Source: Afifellaceae bacterium
Lineage (GTDB): Bacteria; Pseudomonadota; Alphaproteobacteria; Rhizobiales; Afifellaceae
Direction: 5' to 3'
Assembly: GCA_028281235.1 (NCBI GenBank)
Contig: JANQKG010000035.1
Span: 1-43,878 of the forward strand
Length of the DNA: 43,878 nucleotides
Shown: in pieces, positions 16,883 through 24,617 of the stretch
How the letters are laid out: the number at the start of each line of letters is the position of its first letter
Position numbering within the stretch: the stretch's first letter is position 1
Notes under the pieces: generated by a model
The model's database searches: none
What the model was told of the DNA's origin: nothing
Seen by the model: the letters and a program-made list of their open reading frames with translations, nothing else
Translations under genes and position numbers: made by a program

Positions 16883-17260
16883 ATGCCGATCTGTCATATC
16901 TCAATGCGTGCCGGTAAGCCGGAAGCTTACCGGCAGGCGATCTTCGACAGCCTTTATCGGGCCTTGCGCGAGGTGCTCGACGTGCCGGATGACGACCAGT
17001 TCATGACCATCACCGAACATGACGCCGCCAACTTCCGCTACGGTGCCGCCTTTGGCGTCGAACGCAGCGACGATCTGGTCTATATCGCGATCACCGTGTT
17101 CGACACCCGCACAGCGGAGCATAAGAAGGCGCTTTTTCGTCGGATTGCGGAGCTGCTCGGCGAGAGCCCCGGCATCCGGCCGGAGGACGTGTTCGTGAAC
17201 ATCTACGACGCGCCGAACGAGAATTGGTCCGTCGGTCACGGCCTCGCGCAGTTTGCTTGA
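16883..17260 (+). CDS. Tautomerase-superfamily protein
   Basis: A 125-aa protein of the 4-oxalocrotonate tautomerase superfamily, long form. The initiator methionine is followed by proline (MPICHISMRAGK), and that Pro would be the N-terminal catalytic base after processing. The C-terminal NENWSVGHGLAQ matches the ENWS.G.G.AQ signature of the tautomerase_2 group. ATG 16883 is fixed by this Pro and by GAGGAGAG upstream. It could tautomerise or hydrate an enol or keto acid generated by the neighbouring enzymes. A 171-bp gap precedes it, without a recognised promoter. Confidence 0.88.
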   Translation: MPICHISMRAGKPEAYRQAIFDSLYRALREVLDVPDDDQFMTITEHDAANFRYGAAFGVERSDDLVYIAITVFDTRTAEHKKALFRRIAELLGESPGIRPEDVFVNIYDAPNENWSVGHGLAQFA

Positions 17261-17309
17261 AACGAGGCGATACCTGAAAAGCCCTGCACACCGTTGAAAG
17301 GCACGCGCA

Positions 17310-18254
17310 ATGGCGTATCAAAGTCTGGAGTCGCTTCCGGTTATCGGCGAAAGCCAGGTCGCTTCGCTGCTGACATGGCCGCTCCTCATTGACGCCATGG
17401 AAGATGCGCTGAAGGAGTTTTCGGCCGGAGATGTCATGCAACCGGTTCGGCAGATTGCTCCCGTTCCCGGGCAAAACGCCTTCTTTGCGGCCATGCCGGC
17501 GGCGGGCAGCGCGATGGCGGTGAAGATTATCACGCTCTACCATGACAATGCCGGCACGGACTTTCCCACGCATCAAGGCGTCATTGTCGTTTTCGACAAG
17601 GAGAACGGCGCGCCGCTGGCGCTTCTCGACGGCCGGCTGATCACCGAGATGCGCACCGCCGCCGCAACAGCCGCCGTGGCGCGCAGGCTCGCGCCTGCGT
17701 CGGTGGATGTGGTGACCATCATGGGCAACGGCGCACAGGCGCGCGCGCATGTCGATGCGCTTGCCGCGGTGCGGGACTGGAAGGAATTGCGCGTGTGGGC
17801 GCGCGATGAAAGCCGCGGTAGGGAGATGGCGGAGCGCGTCGGCGCGACCTTCTTTTCCGATGCGGAGGCAGCGGTGCGGGAGGCTGACATTGTCGCGACC
17901 GCGACGGCGGCAAGCGAGCCGATTGTCAGCGGCGCATGGCTGAAGCCGGGCGCCTTCGTTGGCGCCGTGGGGTGGAGCGGCAAGGATGGACGCGAGCTCG
18001 ACAACGCGGCCATGGCTAACACCGTCATCGTGGAATCCGTCGATGCGGCGCACGATCATGGCGGGAATGTCAGGGGATCGAATTGCGATATCTTCGCCGA
18101 AGCCGGCGAGATCTTCTCTGGCGACAAAGCCACTCCTAAGGGCGCCACGATCATCTATGATTCCGTCGGCATCGCGATCCTGGACGCTGTCGCAGCGAAG
18201 CTGGTCTATGATCTTTGGCACGCCGCGCCGGCCGTCTACGACGACGAGACATGA
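17310..18254 (+). CDS. Ornithine cyclodeaminase / mu-crystallin family protein
   Basis: A 314-aa NAD(P)-binding protein of the OCD/mu-crystallin family. K72 (AVKI) and R115 (TEMRTAA) match the family's substrate-binding residues, and GNGAQAR (139-145) is the dinucleotide motif. In true ornithine cyclodeaminases a catalytic aspartate lies in G-A-D-x-P-G-K; here the segment is VGWSGKDGRELD, with serine (about S223) where the aspartate is expected. A ketimine/imino-acid reductase or alanine-dehydrogenase-like role is thus more likely than ornithine deamination. It is the last gene of the LacI-linked cluster, 49 bp after the tautomerase. The function in sugar catabolism is unclear. Confidence 0.85.
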   Translation: MAYQSLESLPVIGESQVASLLTWPLLIDAMEDALKEFSAGDVMQPVRQIAPVPGQNAFFAAMPAAGSAMAVKIITLYHDNAGTDFPTHQGVIVVFDKENGAPLALLDGRLITEMRTAAATAAVARRLAPASVDVVTIMGNGAQARAHVDALAAVRDWKELRVWARDESRGREMAERVGATFFSDAEAAVREADIVATATAASEPIVSGAWLKPGAFVGAVGWSGKDGRELDNAAMANTVIVESVDAAHDHGGNVRGSNCDIFAEAGEIFSGDKATPKGATIIYDSVGIAILDAVAAKLVYDLWHAAPAVYDDET

Positions 18255-18283
18255 TGGCCGCTTGGCGACTGCGCCGCCAAGGT

Positions 18284-18311
18284 TGATCCGCCGGCCCCTT
18301 CGCGGCGTAGA
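18284..18311 (+). promoter_or_regulatory. ECF (RpoE/ChrR-type) promoter for DUF2177 gene
   Basis: TGATCC (18284-18289), exactly 16 bp, then CGTAGA (18306-18311). The element and spacing match the two motifs flanking the rpoE gene at 22.3-22.4 kb. Transcription would start near 18318, 27 nt before the DUF2177 start codon. Confidence 0.75.
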
Positions 18312-18344
18312 TAGATCGATGATCCATTTCGGCAGGCAATCTCC

Positions 18345-18761
18345 ATGACCTATGTTGCGGCCTATATCGTTGTGCTTCTTGTTTTCGGGATCCTCGACGC
18401 CGTGTGGCTGACGATGATGGGTCCGGCGTTCTACCGCGCGCAGATCGGCGAGATTCTGCATACCAGCGTGCGGCTTGCCCCGGCGATCGCGTTCTATCTC
18501 ATGTATCCGATCGGCGTGGTCGTGTTTGCCGTTGTGCCGGCGCTCAAGGCGGAATCGCTGATGACGGCGCTCATCCATGGCGCGTTGTTCGGCGCCATTG
18601 CCTACGCCACCTACGATCTCACCAACCACGCGGTGATGAAGGTGTGGTCGCTGCAGGTGACACTGGTGGACATTGCCTATGGCACCGTTGCGTCCGGCCT
18701 GGCGGCGGTTGTCGCCTATCTTGCGGTGAGCAGCCTGTCGGGATTGCTCGGCGCGAATTGA
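18345..18761 (+). CDS. DUF2177 membrane protein
   Basis: A 138-aa predicted inner-membrane protein with four hydrophobic spans (about 5-27, 45-65, 75-92 and 112-132). LDAVWLTMMGPAFYR near the start, AYATYDLTNHAVMKVW in the middle and VDIAYGTVASG near the end are the conserved stretches of the DUF2177 family, which has no known biochemical function. It has its own ECF-type promoter and sits next to the rpoE-chrR lipid island, so it is probably an envelope or membrane-lipid factor made under the same stress. Confidence 0.88.
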   Translation: MTYVAAYIVVLLVFGILDAVWLTMMGPAFYRAQIGEILHTSVRLAPAIAFYLMYPIGVVVFAVVPALKAESLMTALIHGALFGAIAYATYDLTNHAVMKVWSLQVTLVDIAYGTVASGLAAVVAYLAVSSLSGLLGAN

Positions 18762-18791
18762 TCCCGTGCCCGGGCTGTTGGTCGGCAGCTC

Positions 18792-18826
18792 GTAGCCCGC
18801 ATGGAGCGCAGCGGAATGCGGGGCTC
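18792..18826. repeat. Palindromic repeat, GTAGCCCGCAT type
   Basis: AGCCCGCAT (18794-18802) is answered by ATGCGGGGCT (18816-18825), complementary apart from one extra G, around GGAGCGCAGCGGA. GTAGCCCGxATGGAGCGCAGCGGAAT-type sequences are common dispersed repeats of proteobacterial intergenic regions. Confidence 0.6.
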
Positions 18827-18845
18827 ACTCTCACACCTCTCGTTT

Positions 18846-18888
18846 GTCATCCCGGCAGACCCCGGGCTTGATCCGGGGGAGGCCGGGA
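18846..18888. repeat. Doubly nested palindrome A (REP-like)
   Basis: The outer stem TCCCGGC (18850-18856) pairs with GCCGGGA (18882-18888). The inner stem CCCCGG (18860-18865) pairs with CCGGGG (18873-18878) across GCTTGAT. Symmetric 3-nt bulges separate the stems. GTCA immediately precedes it, giving the GTCATCCCGG head common in these repeats. Confidence 0.7.
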
Positions 18889-18972
18889 CCCATGAACACC
18901 GATCGTGCCAAGGCTGCATGGCCACGAGGCCCTTTGTCCGCCCGAGCCCCTCTCGGCTTGAGTGGCTATGGC

Positions 18973-19007
18973 TCCCGGTCTCGGCCTGACGGCCGAACCG
19001 GGATGAC
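18973..19007. repeat. Doubly nested palindrome D (REP-like, opposite orientation)
   Basis: The outer stem TCCCGGT (18973-18979) pairs with ACCGGGA (18997-19003). The inner stem TCGGCC (18981-18986) pairs with GGCCGA (18991-18996) across TGAC. It ends CCGGGATGAC, the reverse complement of the head of palindrome A, so A and D form an inverted pair about 160 bp across. Confidence 0.7.
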
Positions 19008-19042
19008 AGACGTGAGGTTTGCAATGCGCTGCGCCCCTTTCG

Positions 19043-19090
19043 CTGTCGTCATGCCCCGACTTGATCTGATTTGATCCGGGCATCCATTCC
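19043..19090 (+). repeat. Dispersed palindrome B (CATGCCC type)
   Basis: ATGCCC (19051-19056) pairs with GGGCAT (19078-19083), flanked by CTGTCGTC and CCATTCC. The same flanks and stem recur in inverted orientation at 35791-35831, so this is a dispersed repeat. The loop here contains an internal TTGATCTGATTTGAT duplication. Confidence 0.7.
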
Positions 19091-19094
19091 AAGA

Positions 19095-20129
19095 TTAGCC
19101 GGCAGGCGCCGGCTTCAGGCGATAATGGCTGACGCCCCATTCCTCACCGCCGGCATGTCCGAAGAGGCCGGCCGTGGCGAGGAAAAAGAGCCGCCAGCGG
19201 CGCTGCCACACATTCGCGTCGCGGCCGTAGACTTGCTTCAGGACCTCCAGGATCGCGTCGGCGTTGCGATCGTAATTCACAAGCCAGTCTTCCGCCGTGC
19301 GCCGATAGTTCTCGCCGTTCCAGCGCCAATCCGCATCAAGTGTGAAACAGGTGCGGAACTGCCGGATCAGGCCGTGGCTCGGCATGATGCCGCCGGTGAA
19401 GAAATGCTGCGCGATCCAATCGTCCTTATCGTCAGTGGCGAAGCGATAGGGCGCTTGCCGATGACTGAAGACGTGGATGAAAAGACGGCCGTCCGGCCCC
19501 AGGCAGCGCTGCATGCGGGTGAGAAGCGGCCACCAATTGGCCATGTGCTCAAACATCTCCACCGACACGACCCGATCGAACACGGCGTCGGGAATGAAGG
19601 TGTTCATGTCGGCGGTGGCGACATGAAGATTGGTCAGTCCCTCAGCCTTGGCCTGACCATCGATAAAAGCACGCTGGGAATGCGAGTTGGAGACGGAGAG
19701 AATGCGCGCGGCGGGATAGCGGCGCGCCATCCACAGCGACAGCGACCCCCAGCCGCAGCCAAGCTCCAGGATGCGCTGGCCGTCGGCGAGATCGGCATGG
19801 GAGGCGGTGGCGGCGAGCGCGTCCTCTTCCGCCTGCGCAAGAGTTGTCGCCCCGTCCTCATAGAGACAGCAGGAATATTTGCGCTGCGGGCCGAGCACGA
19901 GCTGAAAGAACGCCGCCGGTATCTCGTAGTGCTGCTGGTTGGCTTCATCGGTGTGGACGGCAACGGGGTAGTTCAGCATCTGATCGGCGAAATGGCGATC
20001 GGCATCGTCGTCCGCCGCGGCGAGCCGGCGTTGCGTGCGCCCGACAAGCATGGCGATGGCGGCTTTGGTCACCGCGTCGGGCAAGCCGATCCTTTCGCCT
20101 GCATAAGTCGCGGCCTGCACGAAGCTCAT
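19095..20129 (-). CDS. CFA-synthase-family SAM methyltransferase
   Basis: A 344-aa class I methyltransferase of the cyclopropane-fatty-acyl-phospholipid synthase family, acting on unsaturated acyl chains of membrane lipids. The short N-terminal region leads to HYEIP (67-71), in place of HYDxGN. The SAM loop LELGCGWGS is at 121-129, and VSVEMFEHM and FFTGGIMPS follow. Compared with true CFA synthases it lacks most of the N-terminal lipid-binding domain and differs in the bicarbonate-site region, so a methyltransferase other than cyclopropanation is possible. ATG 20129 overlaps the DUF1295 stop by 4 bp (ATGA). It is the last gene of the rpoE-chrR operon. Confidence 0.85.
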   Translation of the reverse strand: MSFVQAATYAGERIGLPDAVTKAAIAMLVGRTQRRLAAADDDADRHFADQMLNYPVAVHTDEANQQHYEIPAAFFQLVLGPQRKYSCCLYEDGATTLAQAEEDALAATASHADLADGQRILELGCGWGSLSLWMARRYPAARILSVSNSHSQRAFIDGQAKAEGLTNLHVATADMNTFIPDAVFDRVVSVEMFEHMANWWPLLTRMQRCLGPDGRLFIHVFSHRQAPYRFATDDKDDWIAQHFFTGGIMPSHGLIRQFRTCFTLDADWRWNGENYRRTAEDWLVNYDRNADAILEVLKQVYGRDANVWQRRWRLFFLATAGLFGHAGGEEWGVSHYRLKPAPAG

Positions 20130-20971
20130 GCATCCCCCGTCGATACATGGTGGTGCGGTTCCCGGCGCGGCGGAGCCGGGAAGAAGGCGCTCGTGCGCGC
20201 CTGGTAGGCCCGAAACGATGCGCCGCGCCGCTCCAGCATATGCTCCTCAAGCGGCGGGATGCCGGTCACGTAGACCAAGAGCCAATACATGCAGGCCGGT
20301 GCGCCAAGCGCCAGCCATCCCCAAAGATACGCGCCGCTGAAGTCGATCGCCAGGAGCGCGTAGGCGATCCATCCCAGCCATTGAAAGAAGTAGTTGGGGT
20401 GTCGCGAGTAACGCCACAGCCCGACATCGCAGATGCGTCCGTGATTGGCGGGTGCTGCGCGGAAGCGCTTGAGCTGGTAGTCGGCGAGCGCCTCGCCGCC
20501 GATCGCGACGAGCAGCACCAGCGCGGCCAGAAGGTCCTGCGCGCGAAGGTCCGGCGTCGGGTTCCACACCGCAAGCACGATCGCCAGCGCCAGCGGGATG
20601 GAGACGAGCGCCTGCTTCTGGAGAAGCCAGAACATCTGACGCGGCGCGTCCGGGCCCCAGCCTTGAAGAAGCTTGGCGTAGCGCGGATCGTCGGTGATGC
20701 CGGCCGTTCTTTGAGCGATATGTGTGCCGAGCCGCGCAGCCCAGGCGGCGACAAGCACAAGGATCAGGCTCTGCCGCGCATTGAGATCGCCCAGGATCAG
20801 GAGCGGTGAGAATGCGGCCGCCGCGCCGACCGCGCCAAGGCCGAACGTCCACACCATGTCCACCCAGCCGGAGTTCCGCGTCTCGCGCCAGACAAGCCAC
20901 GCCCCGGCCATGATGACCGACAGGCTGACGGCGACATAAAGCACCGCGAGGCCGAACGAGGCGGCGCTCAT
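20126..20971 (-). CDS. DUF1295 membrane protein (steroid-reductase-like fold)
   Basis: A 281-aa polytopic membrane protein with about seven hydrophobic spans. The C-terminal RYSRHPNYFFQWLGW is the signature of DUF1295, a family related to steroid 5-alpha-reductases and isoprenylcysteine methyltransferases, which bind NADPH or SAM there. It may reduce or modify a membrane lipid together with the coupled methyltransferase downstream. It starts 51 bp after chrR with no ECF motif in the gap, so it is read from the rpoE promoter. The exact reaction is unknown. Confidence 0.87.
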   Translation of the reverse strand: MSAASFGLAVLYVAVSLSVIMAGAWLVWRETRNSGWVDMVWTFGLGAVGAAAAFSPLLILGDLNARQSLILVLVAAWAARLGTHIAQRTAGITDDPRYAKLLQGWGPDAPRQMFWLLQKQALVSIPLALAIVLAVWNPTPDLRAQDLLAALVLLVAIGGEALADYQLKRFRAAPANHGRICDVGLWRYSRHPNYFFQWLGWIAYALLAIDFSGAYLWGWLALGAPACMYWLLVYVTGIPPLEEHMLERRGASFRAYQARTSAFFPAPPRREPHHHVSTGDA

Positions 20972-21022
20972 CGCGGCTCGTCCGTGCGTACAGAACGTCG
21001 AGTGAGGTCGGCCATCGTCGCG

Positions 21023-21667
21023 TTACAGACGGACGAAGGGTTGCAGCAGCTTTCCCGTCCAGCTTTGTAGCTCAATGCTGCCTTTGAGCGCGACAAGGCA
21101 CACGCAGGGCTCGCCGGCATCGACGGTCGGATGATGCTCCACCGTTTCGTCAGCCTCGTCGAAATCGCCGGGACCAAAGCGTCCGAGCTGATGACGAAAC
21201 GCGCCACGGAACACGCAGGTCCATTCGGTGCCGGTGTGCTTGTGATGAGGCAAGTGCACACCCGGCTCCGCCTTCAGCATGAACACGCGACTACCGTCAT
21301 TGGCGGGGACGGCGACGGAGCGCCATTGCACGCCGAAACCGACCCGCCGCCATGGCCCCAGCTCATATTGGCCCAGAGGGGCCGGGAGGTCGTCGCCTCC
21401 CGGCGTAGGGCGCGGCTCAGAGACCGGTGCGGCGACGGCTGCGGGATCAATGCGCGCCAACGTCCGTTCCAACGCATCCGGCCGCATTGCGGTCGGCTGC
21501 TGGCGCTCAAGCAGCTCGCCGCCCACCGCCTCGAAACGGTGCACGATGTCGCGGCAGCGCGGGCAGAGCGCGACATGCGTCGCGACGACGAGCGCCCGGG
21601 CCTCGTCAAGCGTGCCGGAGGCGAACGCCGCCAACGTCTCGTCCGTCGGATGATGGGAGATGCTCAT
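21023..21667 (-). CDS. chrR: Zinc anti-sigma factor ChrR
   Basis: A 214-aa anti-sigma factor of the ChrR family that holds the partner ECF sigma inactive until singlet oxygen or related stress releases it. The N-terminal zinc anti-sigma domain has H6, H31, C35 and C38 (HVALCPRC), the same positions as in Rhodobacter sphaeroides ChrR. The C-terminal cupin has H142, H144, E148 and H178, shifted by one from the reference H141/H143/E147/H177. All ligands are present, so both domains should be functional. Its ATG overlaps the sigma-factor stop by 4 bp. The cupin is known to be needed for the response to singlet oxygen in the R. sphaeroides system. Confidence 0.93.
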   Translation of the reverse strand: MSISHHPTDETLAAFASGTLDEARALVVATHVALCPRCRDIVHRFEAVGGELLERQQPTAMRPDALERTLARIDPAAVAAPVSEPRPTPGGDDLPAPLGQYELGPWRRVGFGVQWRSVAVPANDGSRVFMLKAEPGVHLPHHKHTGTEWTCVFRGAFRHQLGRFGPGDFDEADETVEHHPTVDAGEPCVCLVALKGSIELQSWTGKLLQPFVRL

Positions 21668-22206
21668 CTCAACTCACCAAGCGATTCTCGCAGCCGGCCC
21701 ATGGCTAGGCGCAGACGTGATTTAACGGTTCCCAGCGGTATCCCCAAGCGTTCCGATATCTCCGAGTGGGGGTGGTCCTCGAAGAATGAGAGCTGGACGA
21801 CGACCACTTGCTCGTCCGGCAACTGGTCGAGCGCGGCGCGTACGCGCTCGCCGCGTTGCTTGAAATCGAAAGCGCCGTCCGGGCGCTCCGGTTCCTCCGG
21901 CTCAACCATCTCATAGAGAAGGTGCATGCGCGAGCGCTGGTCGCGGCGCAGCCGGTCGATCCTGAGGTTGCGCGCAATCGCAAAGATCCAGGCCGACGCG
22001 CTGGCGCGGCTGGGATCGAATGTCGGCGCCTTGTTCCAGATCGCCAACAATGTCTCCTGCGCGATATCTTCAGCCAGTTCGGCGTTCGCGCCCATCTTCA
22101 TGAGCCATGCCTTGATTCGTCCCGCGTAAAGCTCAAACAAGGCTGCGAAGGCCGCCTGATCCTGACGCGCCGCAACTGCCGTGATCAATTCCGACGGCTC
22201 CGTCAC
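21664..22206 (-). CDS. rpoE: RNA polymerase sigma factor RpoE (ECF, ChrR partner)
   Basis: A 180-aa ECF sigma factor. Region 2 (FAALFELYAGRIKAWL, ETLLAIWNKAPTFDPSRASASAWIFAIARNLRIDRLR) and region 4 (LSFFEDHPHSEISERLGIPLGTVKSRLRLAMGRLRE) are intact and match the ECF group paired with ChrR. The frame stays open upstream to 22356, but GTG 22206 is chosen: it gives the length and N-terminus of R. sphaeroides RpoE, and the predicted transcription start (about 22321) lies downstream of the first in-frame ATG. It probably drives its own operon, the divergent lipid operon and DUF2177. Confidence 0.9.
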   Translation of the reverse strand: MTEPSELITAVAARQDQAAFAALFELYAGRIKAWLMKMGANAELAEDIAQETLLAIWNKAPTFDPSRASASAWIFAIARNLRIDRLRRDQRSRMHLLYEMVEPEEPERPDGAFDFKQRGERVRAALDQLPDEQVVVVQLSFFEDHPHSEISERLGIPLGTVKSRLRLAMGRLRESLGELR

Positions 22207-22327
22207 CTGATTTGCTTCACTGTCATGACGCGCTCTTGGTCCGGTGCGCCCCTGGCACGGATTCCCACCATAGGGGATCGGTGGCGTTTTCGAAGCCAAT
22301 TGGGCGGCTGCGACCTGCATGGGGCTG

Positions 22328-22355
22328 AATACGCGCGTCCCGGGCTTTTGGATCA
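22328..22355 (-). promoter_or_regulatory. ECF promoter of rpoE-chrR operon (autoregulated)
   Basis: On the minus strand: TGATCC (22355-22350), 16 bp, then CGTATT (22333-22328). This is the best of the three ECF motifs and implies positive autoregulation, with a start near 22321 and a leader of about 115 nt to the GTG start codon. Confidence 0.8.
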
Positions 22356-22375
22356 CCGCTCTGGATCATTGCGGG

Positions 22376-22403
22376 TGATCTGTTCCAATAGACCGGTCGT
22401 AAC
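22376..22403 (+). promoter_or_regulatory. ECF promoter of FAD oxidoreductase-DUF1365-CFA operon
   Basis: TGATCT (22376-22381), 16 bp, then CGTAAC (22398-22403), back-to-back with the rpoE promoter. Its start would be near 22410. One base differs from TGATCC, suggesting a slightly weaker promoter than that of rpoE. Confidence 0.75.
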
Positions 22404-22490
22404 TCGGGCGGGCCTGTCTGTCGCTGGATGCGTCACGCAGCGCCCTGAAGGGCGGCGCAATAGCGCCGCGGGCACGTTAAGGCATTGTTT

Positions 22491-23837
22491 GTGAAAGATA
22501 AATTGGACGTGCGTAGGCGCATCGCGATCATCGGCACCGGCATCAGCGGAATGGCGGCCGCCTGGCTTCTCAATCAGCGCCACGACATTACGGTCTTTGA
22601 GCAGGCGGACCGCATCGGTGGGCACACGAACACGGTCGATGTCCCTGTCGACAAAGGGTTTTTGGCGGTCGACACCGGTTTCATCGTCTACAATGAGGCG
22701 ACCTATCCCAACCTGACGGCGCTGTTTAAGCATCTCGAAGTCGCAACGCAGCCCTCCGACATGTCGTTCGCCGTATCGCTGGACGAGGGGCGCACCGAAT
22801 ATTCCGGGGCGAGCGTCGCCGGGCTTCTTGCGCAGAAGCGGAATCTGTTGCGGCCGCGCTTCTGGTCGATGCTCCGCGACGTCGTGCGCTTCTATCGCGA
22901 CGGCAAGCGTGATGCGTGCAGGCTTGATGAGGCCACGACGCTTGGCGCCTATCTCGACCAAGGGCGTTATGGCGCGGCCTTTCGGCAGGACCATCTTTTG
23001 CCGATGGCGGCGGCCATCTGGTCGGCGCCGGCGGAGGCGATCCTCGATTTTCCTGCCGCGTCGTTCCTGCGGTTTCAGGAGAACCACGGCCTCCTGAACT
23101 TGCACGATCGACCGTTGTGGCGGACAGTCGTGGGCGGCAGCCAACGGTATGTGGAACGGTTGACGGAGCCCTATGCGGAACGCATCCGGCGTGACGCGGA
23201 AGTGGTGCGGATTCAGCCGATCGGCGACGGCGTTGTGGTGCACGCGAAGAACGGAGATCATGATCGTTTCGATGACGTCGTCATCGCCACACATGCCGAT
23301 CAGGCGCTCAAGATGCTGGCGGAACCGTCAATGGATGAGCAATCGCTGCTCGGCGCTTTCACCTATTCGCGCAATCGCGCTGTGCTTCACACCGATCCGA
23401 GCTTCATGCCGCGGCGGCGCACGGCCTGGGCGAGTTGGAACCATTTGGGCGGCGAGGGCGATCGGCGGGCGACGCCGACGGTCACCTACTGGATGAACGC
23501 CCTGCAAAGGCTGCCGCATGGCCGCGACGTCTTCGTGACGCTCAACCCGGCGCGGGAGCCGCATGGCATTCTGCATGAAGAAGTCTATATGCACCCGCTC
23601 TACGATCGGGCGGCCGTCTCCGCGCAGCGCCGCCTATGGTCGTTGCAGGGTCGAAGGAGCGTCTGGTTCTGCGGCGCCTATTTTGGCGCCGGGTTCCACG
23701 AGGATGGCCTGCAAGCCGGGCTTGCGGTTGCGGAGACGCTCGGCGCAGTTCGGCGGCCGTGGCATGTGGAGAACGAATCAGGGCGCATCGCATTCGCTCC
23801 GTTGGAAGCACAGTCCGACGAAAGGGCGGCGGCATGA
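22491..23837 (+). CDS. FAD-dependent amine-oxidase-like oxidoreductase
   Basis: A 448-aa flavoprotein of the NAD(P)-binding amine-oxidase/desaturase-like family. The FAD motif IIGTGISGMAAAWLL begins at residue 13; the acidic E37 (VFEQ) and RIGGHTNTV are the ribose- and flavin-binding segments, and FCGAYFGAGFHEDGLQAG is the C-terminal FAD motif. A GTG start at 22491 is preferred because AAGG lies 8 nt upstream; TTG 22485 is too close. The trio with DUF1365 and CFA synthase recurs in many proteobacteria. In this context it may oxidise or desaturate a methylated acyl chain, as in furan fatty acid synthesis, which is inference. Confidence 0.87.
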   Translation: MKDKLDVRRRIAIIGTGISGMAAAWLLNQRHDITVFEQADRIGGHTNTVDVPVDKGFLAVDTGFIVYNEATYPNLTALFKHLEVATQPSDMSFAVSLDEGRTEYSGASVAGLLAQKRNLLRPRFWSMLRDVVRFYRDGKRDACRLDEATTLGAYLDQGRYGAAFRQDHLLPMAAAIWSAPAEAILDFPAASFLRFQENHGLLNLHDRPLWRTVVGGSQRYVERLTEPYAERIRRDAEVVRIQPIGDGVVVHAKNGDHDRFDDVVIATHADQALKMLAEPSMDEQSLLGAFTYSRNRAVLHTDPSFMPRRRTAWASWNHLGGEGDRRATPTVTYWMNALQRLPHGRDVFVTLNPAREPHGILHEEVYMHPLYDRAAVSAQRRLWSLQGRRSVWFCGAYFGAGFHEDGLQAGLAVAETLGAVRRPWHVENESGRIAFAPLEAQSDERAAA

Positions 23838-24610
23838 GCGTGCGTTCCTGCCTCTATGTTGGCACGGTGATGCACCGGCGGCTCAGACCGCGCGCGCACA
23901 AACTTCGCTATCGCATCTTCTGGATGCTGATCGATCTGGACGAGGTGGAGGGTTTGTCTCGTAAGCTGCGGCTCTTCTCGCACAATCGGTTCAACGCCTT
24001 CAGCCTCCACGATCGCGATCACGGCGAGGGCGCGGACCGGCCGCTCAAGGCGCAGGTCGAGGCGCATCTCGACGAAGCGGGGATCGAAGCCGGCGGCGCC
24101 ATTCGTCTCCTCGCCATGCCGCGCATTCTCGGCTATTCGTTCAATCCCCTCAGCGTCTATTTCTGCTATCGCGGCGACGGCGCTCTTGCGGCCATTCTTT
24201 ATGAAGTGCACAACACGTTCGGCGAGCGGCACTCCTATCTCCTGCCGGTCGCGGCGGACGCCGGCGCAACGGTTGAGCAAGAGTGCGATAAGGGTTTCTA
24301 CGTGTCGCCGTTTCTGGGCATGAAGATGCGATATGCCTTCCGCGTCGCCGCACCGGATGATCAGGTTATGGTCACGGTGCGTGGTGACGACGCCGACGGT
24401 CCCGCGATCGTCGCGTCGCTCGCAGGCGAACGAAAAGCGCTGAGCGATGCTGCGCTCATTCGGCTCTTCGTCACGCATCCGCTCCTGACGCTGAAGGTCA
24501 TCGGCGCGATCCATTGGCACGCGCTTAAGATGGTGGTGAAGGGCTATCGGCCGTTCCCGCATCCGAGCCCGCCCAAGCGGCCGGTCACAATCAGCCACGG
24601 CAACGGCTGA
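23834..24610 (+). CDS. DUF1365 family protein
   Basis: A 258-aa protein of the uncharacterised DUF1365 family. Conserved stretches: MHRRLRPRAHKLRYRIFWMLIDLDE, ILGYSFNPLSVYFCY and EVHNTFGERHSYLLP. There is no clear catalytic motif and no signal peptide; the C-terminal LTLKVIGAIHWHALKMVVKG may be membrane-associated. ATG 23834 overlaps the flavoprotein stop (ATGA), and the CFA synthase follows after 7 bp, so the three proteins probably work as a unit on lipids under RpoE control. Confidence 0.87.
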   Translation: MSVRSCLYVGTVMHRRLRPRAHKLRYRIFWMLIDLDEVEGLSRKLRLFSHNRFNAFSLHDRDHGEGADRPLKAQVEAHLDEAGIEAGGAIRLLAMPRILGYSFNPLSVYFCYRGDGALAAILYEVHNTFGERHSYLLPVAADAGATVEQECDKGFYVSPFLGMKMRYAFRVAAPDDQVMVTVRGDDADGPAIVASLAGERKALSDAALIRLFVTHPLLTLKVIGAIHWHALKMVVKGYRPFPHPSPPKRPVTISHGNG

Positions 24611-24617
24611 TCTCGCG

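Larger units (their letters stand above)
18762..19094. repeat. Noncoding region filled with REP-like palindromes
   Basis: A 333-bp gap between convergent genes (DUF2177 rightward, CFA-like leftward) with no credible gene. It holds four palindromic elements, listed separately, of types common in alphaproteobacterial intergenic DNA. Their position between convergent stops fits bidirectional transcript-end protection or termination. Confidence 0.75.

Noticed and set aside
17091-18629. Long open frame (512 codons) on the minus strand
   Set aside because: It lies antisense to the tautomerase, OCD and DUF2177 genes. Its translation is Arg/His-rich and low-complexity, without domains; it is a codon-bias shadow of GC-rich genes.
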